The notes beneath the pieces are model-generated. The model saw nothing but the letters and a program-made list of their open reading frames with translations. It made no database searches and was not told the origin of the DNA. Positions 21,634 to 29,393 of a stretch of 32,845 nt of DNA are shown here, one piece after another (the first letter of the stretch is position 1; the number at the start of each line of letters is the position of its first letter). Made by a program: the position numbers and the translations under genes. The stretch is from a virus, in IMG/VR virus record IMGVR_UViG_3300047550_005720, positions 1-32,845 of that record. One strand, 5' to 3'.

Positions 21634-22248
21634 CTAATCCTCATCTATGATTTTTATTTTTCTTTGCATTTTAGCAGCACGTGAAATTGGTAGCTTGCTA
21701 TTGTCAATATCTTTATCCATTGTAATGTCGCCAGTTGGATCTTTTGGAAGAGTCTTTTTGGCGTCTTTTACTGGATCAAAACTATTTATTTCTCGTAGGA
21801 CTTTGTCGAGGTACTTGTGCTTTCCTGCAGTACCAATCTTGTCAGCAATCAGATTAATTCTATCAACAATGTCTTTTGCTTGACGTTTTTCATCGTCCGA
21901 TGCACCATTTTGAACCTTGAGCTGCTTGTACATACCAAACAGTTTGTCGTGCAGTACAACCATCTTTTCAGCTTTGTCAAGATCCGCATCACGTGGAAGC
22001 TTGGTAAAGAATTTTTGCGCGTCTGGACTCACCTCAAAATGCTTTGTCTTATAAGTTCCAACAGCAATCTGATCGTTAGGATCAATTTCAATAGGGACTT
22101 TATGCTGTTGTGCCAAAACAGATTTGGGAAGATTAAACTGCTCTCTCATTACCTTACGAACAGAGTGCTCGAGGCACGTGTACTCACCTTTTTCTGTCTT
22201 CTTCGTCATTACATCACGAACAATGCTTTCTAACGATCTGAAGTTCAT
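21634..22248 (-). CDS. Virion-associated hypothetical protein
   Basis: The 204-residue protein begins MNFRSLESIVRDVMTKKTEK, followed by CLEHSVRKVMREQFNLP, a helical middle rich in Lys/Asp (KAEKMVVLHDKLFGMYKQLK) and a basic end (RAAKMQRKIKIIDED). I recall the LESIVRDVM opening and the closing RAAKMQRKIKIID block from large phage genomes, always within the head-gene region. There is no enzyme motif. It overlaps the Dps-like gene by 4 nt. It may be an internal or scaffold-type protein. Confidence 0.78.
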   Translation of the reverse strand: MNFRSLESIVRDVMTKKTEKGEYTCLEHSVRKVMREQFNLPKSVLAQQHKVPIEIDPNDQIAVGTYKTKHFEVSPDAQKFFTKLPRDADLDKAEKMVVLHDKLFGMYKQLKVQNGASDDEKRQAKDIVDRINLIADKIGTAGKHKYLDKVLREINSFDPVKDAKKTLPKDPTGDITMDKDIDNSKLPISRAAKMQRKIKIIDED

Positions 22249-22688
22249 TTTGCTTTTACCAGTATAGATTTTAACATCCAGGCATGCTTTTTATGTGCAT
22301 CATAACGATCTTGAAGGAAGTTGCTCAGGCCAATCTCGTTATATTGCTCAGCAAGTTTATATGCCGCATTTAAAGTGTTTAGAAGTGTGGTGTTATCAAC
22401 AATCAACCGAGCAACCATTGTACTGTGGTCAGGAATTGAAGTCTCATCCTGAATTGCAGATAGCTCTTTAAACCTACCAAACGATCCGGGTGCATAGCTA
22501 CCAAGAGCTCTAATCTCTTCAGCAATCCTGTCCACAGCACCGTAAACTTCCTCGTAAAAATTACCAAAAAATTCGTGATATTGAGGAAAATCTGGTCCCT
22601 CAACGTTCCAATGATAGTTATGTGCTTTAAGATAAAGTGCAAAAGTTTCTGCTAAAACCTTCTTCATTTGTTCAACTAATGTATCCAT
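22245..22688 (-). CDS. Dps-like ferritin
   Basis: This 147-residue protein matches the Dps family in length and layout. HNYHWNVEGPDFPQYHEFF (residues 23-41) supplies the ferroxidase histidines (His26, His38), and AVDRIAEEIRALG (51-63) supplies Asp53 and Glu57. Dps oligomers oxidise and store iron and in some hosts bind DNA. There is no long basic N-terminal tail, so DNA binding is less likely here. It is embedded among virion and packaged-protein genes and coupled to both neighbours, so it may be made late or loaded into heads; that is an inference. Confidence 0.92.
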   Translation of the reverse strand: MDTLVEQMKKVLAETFALYLKAHNYHWNVEGPDFPQYHEFFGNFYEEVYGAVDRIAEEIRALGSYAPGSFGRFKELSAIQDETSIPDHSTMVARLIVDNTTLLNTLNAAYKLAEQYNEIGLSNFLQDRYDAHKKHAWMLKSILVKAK

Positions 22689-22967
22689 CTATGCCTCCAC
22701 CTTTGCACCAGCGCGCCATTGACGGCAGCTCCAGTATCTTGCTTTTGTTCTTGGACCTGGGTTATCACAATTGTGTCGAGCTCTGAAAGCCTTTCTACGT
22801 GCTGGGCTGTCTCTTTTGATTGAAAGATTTGGGTCACCAAACGTAACTTTCTTTTCATTGCCCGACTCAGGATTTTTAACATATACAGCAAACTTTTTAG
22901 GCCCACCGGGTGTCCTAAAAGGCTTGCCGAGCTGTTTCTCTTCTAAAAATTGTGCAAATGTTTTCAT
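22689..22967 (-). CDS. DUF6321-like protein with capsid-targeting-like leader
   Basis: The 92-residue protein begins MKTFAQFLEEK, close to the capsid-targeting sequence of T4 internal proteins (MKTYQEFIAE). The body reads PGGPKKFAVYVKNPESGNEK, VTFGDPNLSIKRDSPARRKA, then RHNCDNPGPRTKARYWSC. That is a widespread phage domain with conserved His/Cys residues that may bind zinc. An AGGA site and a GATAAATAC box lie upstream. I am confident of the family. Packaging into the head is inferred from the leader. Confidence 0.88.
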   Translation of the reverse strand: MKTFAQFLEEKQLGKPFRTPGGPKKFAVYVKNPESGNEKKVTFGDPNLSIKRDSPARRKAFRARHNCDNPGPRTKARYWSCRQWRAGAKVEA

Positions 22968-22985
22968 AAAAATCCTTGTTTTTAT

Positions 22986-22994
22986 GTATTTATC
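22986..22994 (-). promoter_or_regulatory. Possible T4-type late promoter (GATAAATAC)
   Basis: The minus strand reads TAGATAAATAC, where TAG is the stop codon of the FMN-reductase gene, 19 nt before the 22967 ATG. It is identical over 11 nt to the box at 9151-9161, and differs from T4 late TATAAATA by one base. Confidence 0.5.
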
Positions 22995-23668
22995 TAGGTG
23001 TAGGTTTCGCCAGTTTTATCTAGATCGGCCGACTGGACACCGCTAAAATTACTTATTTTTAGCATCTCAGCAAATAAAACTTGGTTGCGGACAAATACTT
23101 TTATTCTTTCGTCAAGCTCGTTGTCTTGTTTAATTTTATTTTTTGACTGATTTTCATCCGAAACAAACGCTTCTGGTGGCAAAGTAAAACCAAGTTGGGA
23201 AACAAAACTACCCATCAAACCTTGTATCTGCTGCCATCCATCATCTGCACCGCTAACGATTGCCCCAAATGTTTTACCATATAACATACTAACGTTTCGT
23301 TTAATGTATTGATCATCAAAATAAGACATTCTTTCAAAAAGTGCTTGCACATAAGATGAATAAACGCCCCACCAAATTGGTGTTGCAACAATTAAACCAT
23401 CGCAGTCTTTTATTTTTTCCAACACGTTTGTCAGATCATCTGCGTTTCCATATTGATCAACAATATCGACACCTGGTTCAAAATGAAGTTCGTTTGCAAC
23501 AACAATCTCACAATCACAATTAAATTCTTCTAGTGCCTGTTGAACCATCAATGCAATAGTGTGTGAATTACTTTTTTCGTAGTCTTTCTTCAACGTAGCG
23601 CAATAAATGAGGAACTTGAGTCTTTGCTCAGGTTCCTCAGCTACAAAATAACCGTTAAACGATTTCAT
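22994..23668 (-). CDS. Flavodoxin-fold NAD(P)H-dependent FMN reductase with capsid-targeting-like leader
   Basis: The 224-residue protein opens MKSFNGYFVAEEPE, resembling the capsid-targeting leader seen in neighbouring genes. It then enters a flavodoxin-like domain with LKFLIYCATLKKDYEKSNSH (FMN phosphate loop), DCDGLIVATPIWWGVYSSYV (flavin-ring contacts) and GAIVSGADDGW. Enzymes of this fold reduce FMN, quinones or azo/nitro compounds. It overlaps the gene upstream by ATGA. If packaged, it would arrive in the host with the DNA. The specific acceptor is unknown. Confidence 0.88.
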   Translation of the reverse strand: MKSFNGYFVAEEPEQRLKFLIYCATLKKDYEKSNSHTIALMVQQALEEFNCDCEIVVANELHFEPGVDIVDQYGNADDLTNVLEKIKDCDGLIVATPIWWGVYSSYVQALFERMSYFDDQYIKRNVSMLYGKTFGAIVSGADDGWQQIQGLMGSFVSQLGFTLPPEAFVSDENQSKNKIKQDNELDERIKVFVRNQVLFAEMLKISNFSGVQSADLDKTGETYT

Positions 23669-24801
23669 TTGCTCTTGTGCATATTAATAAACCAGTGAGC
23701 AAGCTGTTTTTGTCTCTTGCTTGACGTATCTGAAGAGCGAATCTTTTTTAGCTCAGAAAAAGACTTTCCCAACAGTCCGTGTCGTTTCATGTCACCTTTG
23801 TCTTGTGGATTCTTGCCATCTAAAAAATTTTCATTAACTTGTTGCTCTTCGCTGACTGATCTCCAACCACCGCCTTTTGACTTGTACCACTTTGCAGCCC
23901 ATCCATTCGCGTATGCAGAAGGATATACATCAAACTTGGAACGCGCCAAAGCTTTTGCTCTTGACCACAATTCTGGATTTGTTGGCTTACTTTTTTCTGT
24001 GACTAACTCAACCTCTTCTTTTGTGAGTTTCCCTTTCCCATAGTTTGAAACATTTATTGGGGCACCTTTTCTTTCTGGGTTGGGATCATGTTTTCTTTTT
24101 GCTGCAACAGCAGCTGCTCTTTCTTTCTTTGATAAACTAGCAATCTTTTCATTTGACATACATTTAGGTTTAGGTTCACCTGGCTCACGAGCACAAGGTC
24201 CTGCAACTTCACCTTTGCTGTTGATTCTTTTCCATCCACCTTCTGGGTGAGAAGGATTGAACCAGTTTCTCAAATCTTCGTTGAGTTGTATTGTACGGTA
24301 AATGTTTTCTAGCAACGAATGATCAAATTCATACTCAGTCTCAGCTGAGATAGGACGAATATTGTACGTTGATGTGCGCTTGCCAGCAAGAAGACGGGCT
24401 GTTTCTGCGCGCTTAACTGATGGAGCAAGCCTGTTAGCAAGCTTGAGTATTGCTTGCTGTTTTGGACCAATCATTCTATCGATAACAATTTTATCCGAAG
24501 GAGACAGTTGTTGGTACGAAGCACCCATCTTGCCAGCAACACGTCGTCTCATAAAACTACGAGCAAGACTTTGCGAACGCTTCTTAATCTTTTTTTTACT
24601 TGCAACTCTTTTCAGGGCAAGCTCTCTTGCACGTTTAATTTTTGGTAAGCGACGGCGCATATTGATAGCACGCTTGCGTCTTTCTTGATAAGTGACAACA
24701 TGAGCTTCTTTAACATCACTTATTGGCTTTTCCGGGTCAACCTCAACCGTCTCACCTTCTTGGTTAATAACAATCTTCTTTTTCTTTTTTACAATATCCA
24801 T
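23665..24801 (-). CDS. Basic head-region protein fused to DUF5872-like repeats
   Basis: This 378-residue protein has a very basic N-terminal half (RRKRAINMRRRLPKIKRARE, LKRVASKKKIKKRSQSLARS, KQQAILKLANRLAPSVKRAE). I recall this half from T4-like phage virion genes. Two DUF5872-like blocks follow: HPEGGWKRINSKGEVAGPCA with CMSNEKIASL, and NPELWSRAKALARSKFDVYP with WAAKWYKSKGGGWR. Such blocks are common in phages and giant viruses, with no known function. The basic half suggests DNA binding within the head, which is an inference. AGGAATTAAA precedes the ATG. Confidence 0.86.
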   Translation of the reverse strand: MDIVKKKKKIVINQEGETVEVDPEKPISDVKEAHVVTYQERRKRAINMRRRLPKIKRARELALKRVASKKKIKKRSQSLARSFMRRRVAGKMGASYQQLSPSDKIVIDRMIGPKQQAILKLANRLAPSVKRAETARLLAGKRTSTYNIRPISAETEYEFDHSLLENIYRTIQLNEDLRNWFNPSHPEGGWKRINSKGEVAGPCAREPGEPKPKCMSNEKIASLSKKERAAAVAAKRKHDPNPERKGAPINVSNYGKGKLTKEEVELVTEKSKPTNPELWSRAKALARSKFDVYPSAYANGWAAKWYKSKGGGWRSVSEEQQVNENFLDGKNPQDKGDMKRHGLLGKSFSELKKIRSSDTSSKRQKQLAHWFINMHKSK

Positions 24802-24809
24802 TTTAATTC

Positions 24810-26120
24810 CTATTGAACGATTTCTTCCCAGTCGATAGAACCCAAAGCATCGTTGCCGTTCGATGCGCCCGTTGCAACAAGACTAAAAATTGTTGCAGTG
24901 TTGGTGAAGCTATCACGCTCAAGCTGGAATTTAAATAATCCGTCTTGAAAATCAACAACACTAGCACCGCTGCCAGCACCAACGTTAATATATCCAACTT
25001 TAGCATCGTCACCACCTGTATAACCAGTTGCTGAAATATCATACTCAACAGATGACGTTGCACTAGTACTTGTCCAAACAGCGTTTGCATCCAGCGTTGG
25101 ATTTACAACAATTTTGTATCTATATTGTGTATTATTTGTAACGCCAGCAAAGGCTACGTTATTTGGTATAACAATTGCATCAAGGCGAGTGGATTTTAAT
25201 CGTATACTGATTATTGGTACAAATGTTCCAGCTATTGGAATATCTTTCGGTGTTGTGATAGGTATACCTACAGCTCTTTGTTTTCCTGATAACTCATATC
25301 CACCTTCAGTAATAACAGTAGAGCAAATTTGTTTCATTGTGGAGTTTGATGATGTTGTGCCTGTATTTTCAATTTCATATCTGCAAGGAAGACAAGCAGT
25401 TGTCATGTACGTTGTCGAGTTAACGTTATCGTTATGAAACGTGTGAGCAACACGAGGTATTCCGTTAACGACAAATCCACAGCGAACGTCACCCACACCC
25501 AGCCATTCAACATCAGTCCAGAATATGTTTGATTTTGTTACATCAAGGCCACCTCGGTGTTCTTGCGTTGTAGACTGACTAGATAATCCGGTACCATCGA
25601 ACGTGTCTCCATTCCAACTACTCTGCGGGACGCGTGTTTCAACCACAGCACCAGTCACATAGCTTCGAAGAACCATATAATTGGTTGTTCCATCATTTTC
25701 AAAAAATACACCATTTTGACTACTAAAATAACCAACACGTTGTCTCAAGTTTGCTTTGGGTTGATTCATGACAAAAGTATTCATTATAAGAAGTGATTTG
25801 CCTGGTTGATAGGCAAATACTCTTTTTGTTTCTCTGTATACATAATGTCCTGAAGTGGTGTCAACATTGAGGTCAACAACCGACTCGTTGGCTTGGTGAA
25901 CTGTATTGCAGCTAGCAGTATTAGCAGTATTCCACTTACCGTTGTCTTGATAGCGATGTTGAGAATCAAATAAAGTTAAGCTATCAGATATGCGAATTCT
26001 GCCAAAAGCATCTGTTAACGTACCAGAAGGTGTCAACCTGTCTGATAGCATTCCAACTTCATAACGTGTTACAAGACTTGGGCCATCTAATTTTTTCGTG
26101 TCTGTTCTATACTGAGCCAT
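24810..26120 (-). CDS. Virion structural protein
   Basis: The 436-residue protein begins MAQYRTDTKKLDGPSLVTRY and has TDAFGRIRISDSLTLFDSQH, YDDGKW-type and YVTGAVVETRVPQSSWNGDT segments. It is beta-rich and Ser/Thr/Asn-rich, with no enzyme motif. I recognise the FGRIRIS-x(4)-LFDSQ block from structural proteins of T4-like and marine phages. The terminal third looks like a separate beta-sandwich. It may be a capsid, head-vertex or tail-shaft component. The start overlaps the upstream stop (TAATG). Confidence 0.9.
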   Translation of the reverse strand: MAQYRTDTKKLDGPSLVTRYEVGMLSDRLTPSGTLTDAFGRIRISDSLTLFDSQHRYQDNGKWNTANTASCNTVHQANESVVDLNVDTTSGHYVYRETKRVFAYQPGKSLLIMNTFVMNQPKANLRQRVGYFSSQNGVFFENDGTTNYMVLRSYVTGAVVETRVPQSSWNGDTFDGTGLSSQSTTQEHRGGLDVTKSNIFWTDVEWLGVGDVRCGFVVNGIPRVAHTFHNDNVNSTTYMTTACLPCRYEIENTGTTSSNSTMKQICSTVITEGGYELSGKQRAVGIPITTPKDIPIAGTFVPIISIRLKSTRLDAIVIPNNVAFAGVTNNTQYRYKIVVNPTLDANAVWTSTSATSSVEYDISATGYTGGDDAKVGYINVGAGSGASVVDFQDGLFKFQLERDSFTNTATIFSLVATGASNGNDALGSIDWEEIVQ

Positions 26121-26320
26121 TAGTCACACTCTCTTTTTAACTTTTTCAGTTTAATAACAGGTTTAAGCTCATCTTCTTCCTCTTCCACTACAGAAGGATG
26201 ATATGCAAACGCACCCTGCATTTTCATGCCAAGCTCTTTTGCAGTGGGTGCGATAACAGGTTTGTAGCTCTCATCAAGCGCACCCGCTTTTGTAAAATAT
26301 TGCTTAAATGTCTTTACCAT
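26120..26320 (-). CDS. Short protein with capsid-targeting-like leader
   Basis: This 66-residue protein begins MVKTFKQYFTKAGALDES, a diverged form of the leader in adjacent genes in which the usual Glu before the presumed cleavage point is Lys. The rest is short, with an acidic run (VEEEEDELKP) and a basic C-terminus (IKLKKLKREC). It overlaps the HAD gene by 17 nt and has only a weak ribosome binding site. It could be a small internal protein of the T4 IP type. The function is unknown. Confidence 0.72.
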   Translation of the reverse strand: MVKTFKQYFTKAGALDESYKPVIAPTAKELGMKMQGAFAYHPSVVEEEEDELKPVIKLKKLKRECD

Positions 26321-26924
26321 TGTAGGGCTTCATTGATCCGTTAGGTTGAACATGATGCGCGTAAAACTTGACAGTAGGATGCTTCTCGCGAAGCTTAAGA
26401 AAATGATCTAGATTACCTGTATCATCGTCATACATATGGACTTCTTTTGGTCTGTGCTTGTTTATGTATCCACTGGTAATTCTTGCTTTCTTTTGAGGAC
26501 CACTTTCTTTGGTTCTAATATTACCTGCACGGACAATATGAACCTTATCCATATTAACACCGTGCTGTTTAAATGCACCAACAAACCGTTTTTTATCGTC
26601 GAGATTTTCACGAGCGGTGTTGAATATTACCTTGTTGCCTTTTGAAGCAGACGTTAGGCGGACGTGACTGATCATTGATTTGATTGGTTTTGATTCTTTG
26701 GAAAACTTTTCTGCTGATCTAAACTCACCAAAGTCATATGAATGACCTTTGGGTAATGATGTACGTGAACTTTTTGCATACTCATGAGTGTCTAATGTTT
26801 TTACAACTTCACCTTTTTCATTCTTCACTTTGATTTTTGCAGTAGGATGTACTAGCGTATCATCAATATCGTAGACATGAAGAGCGCGTGCCTCCTCACT
26901 GATAAAATCGGAAAAGCGTTTCAT
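26304..26924 (-). CDS. HAD phosphatase with capsid-targeting-like leader
   Basis: The 206-residue protein starts MKRFSDFISEEARA, then at once enters motif I of a HAD hydrolase, HVYDIDDTLVHP, with nucleophile Asp19 and Asp21. Later come VIFNTARENLDDK (motif II Thr), a KKARITSG segment with possible motif III Lys, and VHMYDDDTGNLDHF (motif IV acidic pair). The full set suggests activity. Phage relatives include 3'-phosphatase domains of end-healing kinases, but no kinase half is present. It is followed and preceded by genes with the same leader, in one ATGA-coupled chain. Confidence 0.88.
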   Translation of the reverse strand: MKRFSDFISEEARALHVYDIDDTLVHPTAKIKVKNEKGEVVKTLDTHEYAKSSRTSLPKGHSYDFGEFRSAEKFSKESKPIKSMISHVRLTSASKGNKVIFNTARENLDDKKRFVGAFKQHGVNMDKVHIVRAGNIRTKESGPQKKARITSGYINKHRPKEVHMYDDDTGNLDHFLKLREKHPTVKFYAHHVQPNGSMKPYNGKDI

Positions 26925-27535
26925 TTACCAAGACCCTTTCTAACATCATTAAACAATTCACGTGAGTGTTGTTCACTACTTTGGATGTGAGAGGGCAGGT
27001 GTTTTTTGAAACTTTCATAGTCATTGTTTTCAGCATGCTTGCGCATGTCTGTACCAGAAATTCCAGCTTTGCGTTCTCCGGTTTTTAAAACACTAACTGA
27101 TTTGAATCTATGTTCCGTATCTTTTCCCTCAGGACCGTGATACTCTTTAATCCGTTGATACTCACCAGCTCTATCTGAACCACCTGCAATTGTAATGTGT
27201 TGGTATCCCATCTTGTGAAGTTTTTTCACCTGATGAAATATTGAAGGGTGTTCGGCATCAGCGACTGATACAGTCGCTTTTGGAAAAGCCCGTTTTAAAT
27301 GCTTTTCCTTTTGTTCTGGTGTCAGTGGATCTTTGTTTGGACCTGTTTTTGTTTTAGCACCAGTTGACCGCGATGCTACAACGTGTGCGTCAGCACCAAT
27401 TTTTTTAGCGTGACTGACAACGGCATTAACATTTTCTTCGTGGCCAGAAGTTGGAGGGTTCATTCTTCCAAAAAGAAGGACAGCATGTTTTTCTTTTTGT
27501 ACTGCTTCTTTAATAAATGATAAGAATCTTTTCAT
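26921..27535 (-). CDS. Cytidylyltransferase-like nucleotidyltransferase with capsid-targeting-like leader
   Basis: This 204-residue protein begins MKRFLSFIKEAVQKEK and continues HAVLLFGRMNPPTSGHEENV. The PPTSGH segment at residues 27-32 corresponds to the T/HxGH nucleotide-binding motif of the cytidylyltransferase/NMN adenylyltransferase superfamily. HITIAGGSDRAGEY and GISGTDMRKHAENN supply the second half of the site. Relatives attach NMP to small phosphates, for example in NAD or CoA pathways. Similar proteins occur in many T4-like phages without a known substrate. The leader suggests packaging in the head. Confidence 0.88.
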   Translation of the reverse strand: MKRFLSFIKEAVQKEKHAVLLFGRMNPPTSGHEENVNAVVSHAKKIGADAHVVASRSTGAKTKTGPNKDPLTPEQKEKHLKRAFPKATVSVADAEHPSIFHQVKKLHKMGYQHITIAGGSDRAGEYQRIKEYHGPEGKDTEHRFKSVSVLKTGERKAGISGTDMRKHAENNDYESFKKHLPSHIQSSEQHSRELFNDVRKGLGK

Positions 27536-28647
27536 TATGCGAACCTTGGATTGTTTCTGATAGCGTGAGAAATTTCTTGTGGAACAAGTTTAGCAACAGG
27601 ACGTTTTACACCAATCTTATCTTTCTTGAGAAGTACAATACCCTCACCAGCTGATGGCTTCTTATCAATACTGGTTGTCATATCTGGATGATGGATATCT
27701 TTTAGCAGATGCTCTGTTGCCTGGCCCAGGTGATGTCTGATGTCAACTGTTCTTTGAAAATGTTCTTTATTGGCATCTACTTGTGATTGCATAGTCTTGT
27801 AAGCAGCAATCTTTTTTTGCTGCCCGGTTGGCGTTTTTAATTTCTTTGCTTCTTTAACACCCGTTTCTGCGAGATGCTTTTTGTACCCCTCGACGGTTGG
27901 TTCTTTACCTTCTTTAACAGATTTGCCAATATAAGCAGTGAAGTGTTTTACGTGCTCAGGAGTTAGATGTTCTGTTGAATGCTTGCCAAACAATGTTTCA
28001 GCCTCTGATACGTGCTTCTCAACAGCTTTCTGGTCTTCAGGTTTGTAGGTATTTGGTGTTGGCTTGTATTCGGATTGAGGAATAAACACATCTTTGTGTT
28101 TTTGAATTGCTTCTGATGTAATGGCATGAGCTGCACCACCAGTTATCTCTGTATGAGCGGCAATACCAATTTTAGCATTGTGTTTTGCACCATACGTAAT
28201 ACGATTTGGTGTGACTGATTGTTTGTTTTTTTCATGTTCGGTAAACATTAGGTCACCCTGAACAGTGTGACCTGGTTTTACAAACTTATGTGCATGCTCG
28301 AGCACGTTATTTAATTGAGCAGCGTATTGTGGATGGTGGCCAAAATGTTGCTCAACTTCTTCTGGTGTTCTTGCAACCTTACCGGCATCAAAACGATGCT
28401 TATCGGAAACAAATGTTCCTTCGTTGTCGTGACCGACAACAACAGAAGCACCACCATCTACTTTTAACTGGCCGGTGACAGCATTGCTTTTTCCAAGTTT
28501 ATGTTGGTGGAAACCTTTGATCAGGTCAAGAGCTTCCTTTGCCTTCGAAGGATCCTCGTGTGGGATATCTTTAAGGTGCGAGAGGTGCCCTAATTTTTCT
28601 GACTCAAGAGAAGATGCTTCTGCAAGGAAAGTGAGGAATTTAATCAT
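27535..28647 (-). CDS. Ligase-type nucleotidyltransferase (DUF6267-like) with capsid-targeting-like leader
   Basis: The 370-residue protein opens MIKFLTFLAEASSLES. At residues 62-65, in GQLKVDGGASVVVGHDNE, it shows the K-x-D-G motif used by DNA/RNA ligases and capping enzymes to bind AMP or GMP through Lys62. Matching elements are QGDLMFT at about 130-136 (motif III-like) and GEGIVLLKKDK...VAKLV near the C-terminus (motifs IV/V-like). I relate it to the phage DUF6267 family. It is His-rich and basic. Ligation, nucleotidylation or a structural role cannot be separated from sequence alone. Confidence 0.8.
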   Translation of the reverse strand: MIKFLTFLAEASSLESEKLGHLSHLKDIPHEDPSKAKEALDLIKGFHQHKLGKSNAVTGQLKVDGGASVVVGHDNEGTFVSDKHRFDAGKVARTPEEVEQHFGHHPQYAAQLNNVLEHAHKFVKPGHTVQGDLMFTEHEKNKQSVTPNRITYGAKHNAKIGIAAHTEITGGAAHAITSEAIQKHKDVFIPQSEYKPTPNTYKPEDQKAVEKHVSEAETLFGKHSTEHLTPEHVKHFTAYIGKSVKEGKEPTVEGYKKHLAETGVKEAKKLKTPTGQQKKIAAYKTMQSQVDANKEHFQRTVDIRHHLGQATEHLLKDIHHPDMTTSIDKKPSAGEGIVLLKKDKIGVKRPVAKLVPQEISHAIRNNPRFA

Positions 28648-29323
28648 TTGGTTTAATCGTCTGTGTATCCAGATTTTTTGAAGACTTGGCTACATCACCT
28701 TTTAGCGACATAACCATCAACGCACCGTATTTTTTCTTTCCTGTTTTTTTATCAGTGCCGCGATACTTCATTCTTGCTCTGAGCTGTGTTTTACCTTCTA
28801 GCTTGTTAGTACCGAGCCTTGCAGAATCACTCTGGAAATGATATAGTCCATGTCCCCCTCCAATTTGAATATAAGGAGTTTTTCTATCGCTGTGGTAATG
28901 GGCCGCAATGGGTGAAGTATCTTTATGTTCATGATAAACGTTACCCATCTTCAAATCGGTATCATAGTCACCTGAAGGTTTGTGCCACTGTTTGTTAACT
29001 TTGTGCAAAAACTCTTTGACAGCAGGATGGCTGGCTGTAGCAGGGTATCTTTTTGCTGCTTTGGGACTAACGTGCCAGCCTTTCTCATCGCTATGGTGGA
29101 GTTCAAGCTGACCAAACATAGCTCCCTTATCTTTTTTAACTTCCAGATTGTGCTGTTTACCCTTTATATTCATATGGGCGTCTGGAGCATCGCCGGAACT
29201 ACCAGCAGTCTTTGCTTCTTTATGCATCACACCGCTTTTTTTTAGTTTATCAGCTATCTCATTTTCATAATTAAATCCACCAGCAGCGTGTTTTTCGGTG
29301 ATAAAAGATAAAAAACGAATCAT
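28640..29323 (-). CDS. PD-(D/E)XK-like putative nuclease with capsid-targeting-like leader
   Basis: This 227-residue protein begins MIRFLSFITEKHAAGG and carries FNYENEIADKLKKSG. Next come SSGDAPDAHM (Asp45/Asp48) and HNLEVKKDKG (Glu61, Lys63). The D-x(12)-E-x-K spacing in a strand-like setting is the signature of the PD-(D/E)XK nuclease fold. A basic, His-rich C-terminal half with LRARMKYRGTDKKTGKKK could contact DNA. It is the first gene after the terminator and TATAAATAC box at 29.36 kb. The nuclease call is inference from motif spacing; the rest of the fold is not confirmed. Confidence 0.75.
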   Translation of the reverse strand: MIRFLSFITEKHAAGGFNYENEIADKLKKSGVMHKEAKTAGSSGDAPDAHMNIKGKQHNLEVKKDKGAMFGQLELHHSDEKGWHVSPKAAKRYPATASHPAVKEFLHKVNKQWHKPSGDYDTDLKMGNVYHEHKDTSPIAAHYHSDRKTPYIQIGGGHGLYHFQSDSARLGTNKLEGKTQLRARMKYRGTDKKTGKKKYGALMVMSLKGDVAKSSKNLDTQTIKPND

Positions 29324-29353
29324 TTCTACAATCCCTGGTTAATTATTGGCCAA

Positions 29354-29362
29354 GTATTTATA
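29354..29362 (-). promoter_or_regulatory. T4-type late promoter (TATAAATAC)
   Basis: Minus-strand TATAAATAC, an exact match to the T4 late -10 element, lies 31 nt upstream of the ATG of the first gene of the packaged-protein cluster. It sits within the T-tract tail of the terminator that ends the previous transcript. Confidence 0.6.
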
Positions 29363-29364
29363 AA

Positions 29365-29389
29365 AAGAAAAAGCCCCTGCAGGGGCTTT
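29365..29389 (-). terminator. Rho-independent terminator
   Basis: A perfect 20-nt inverted repeat at 29370-29389 (minus strand AAAGCCCC-TGCA-GGGGCTTT) is followed by a broken T run. It lies 4 nt after the stop of the gene at 29394-29618 and ends the transcript from the 30122-30150 promoter. Confidence 0.88.
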
Positions 29390-29393
29390 GAAT

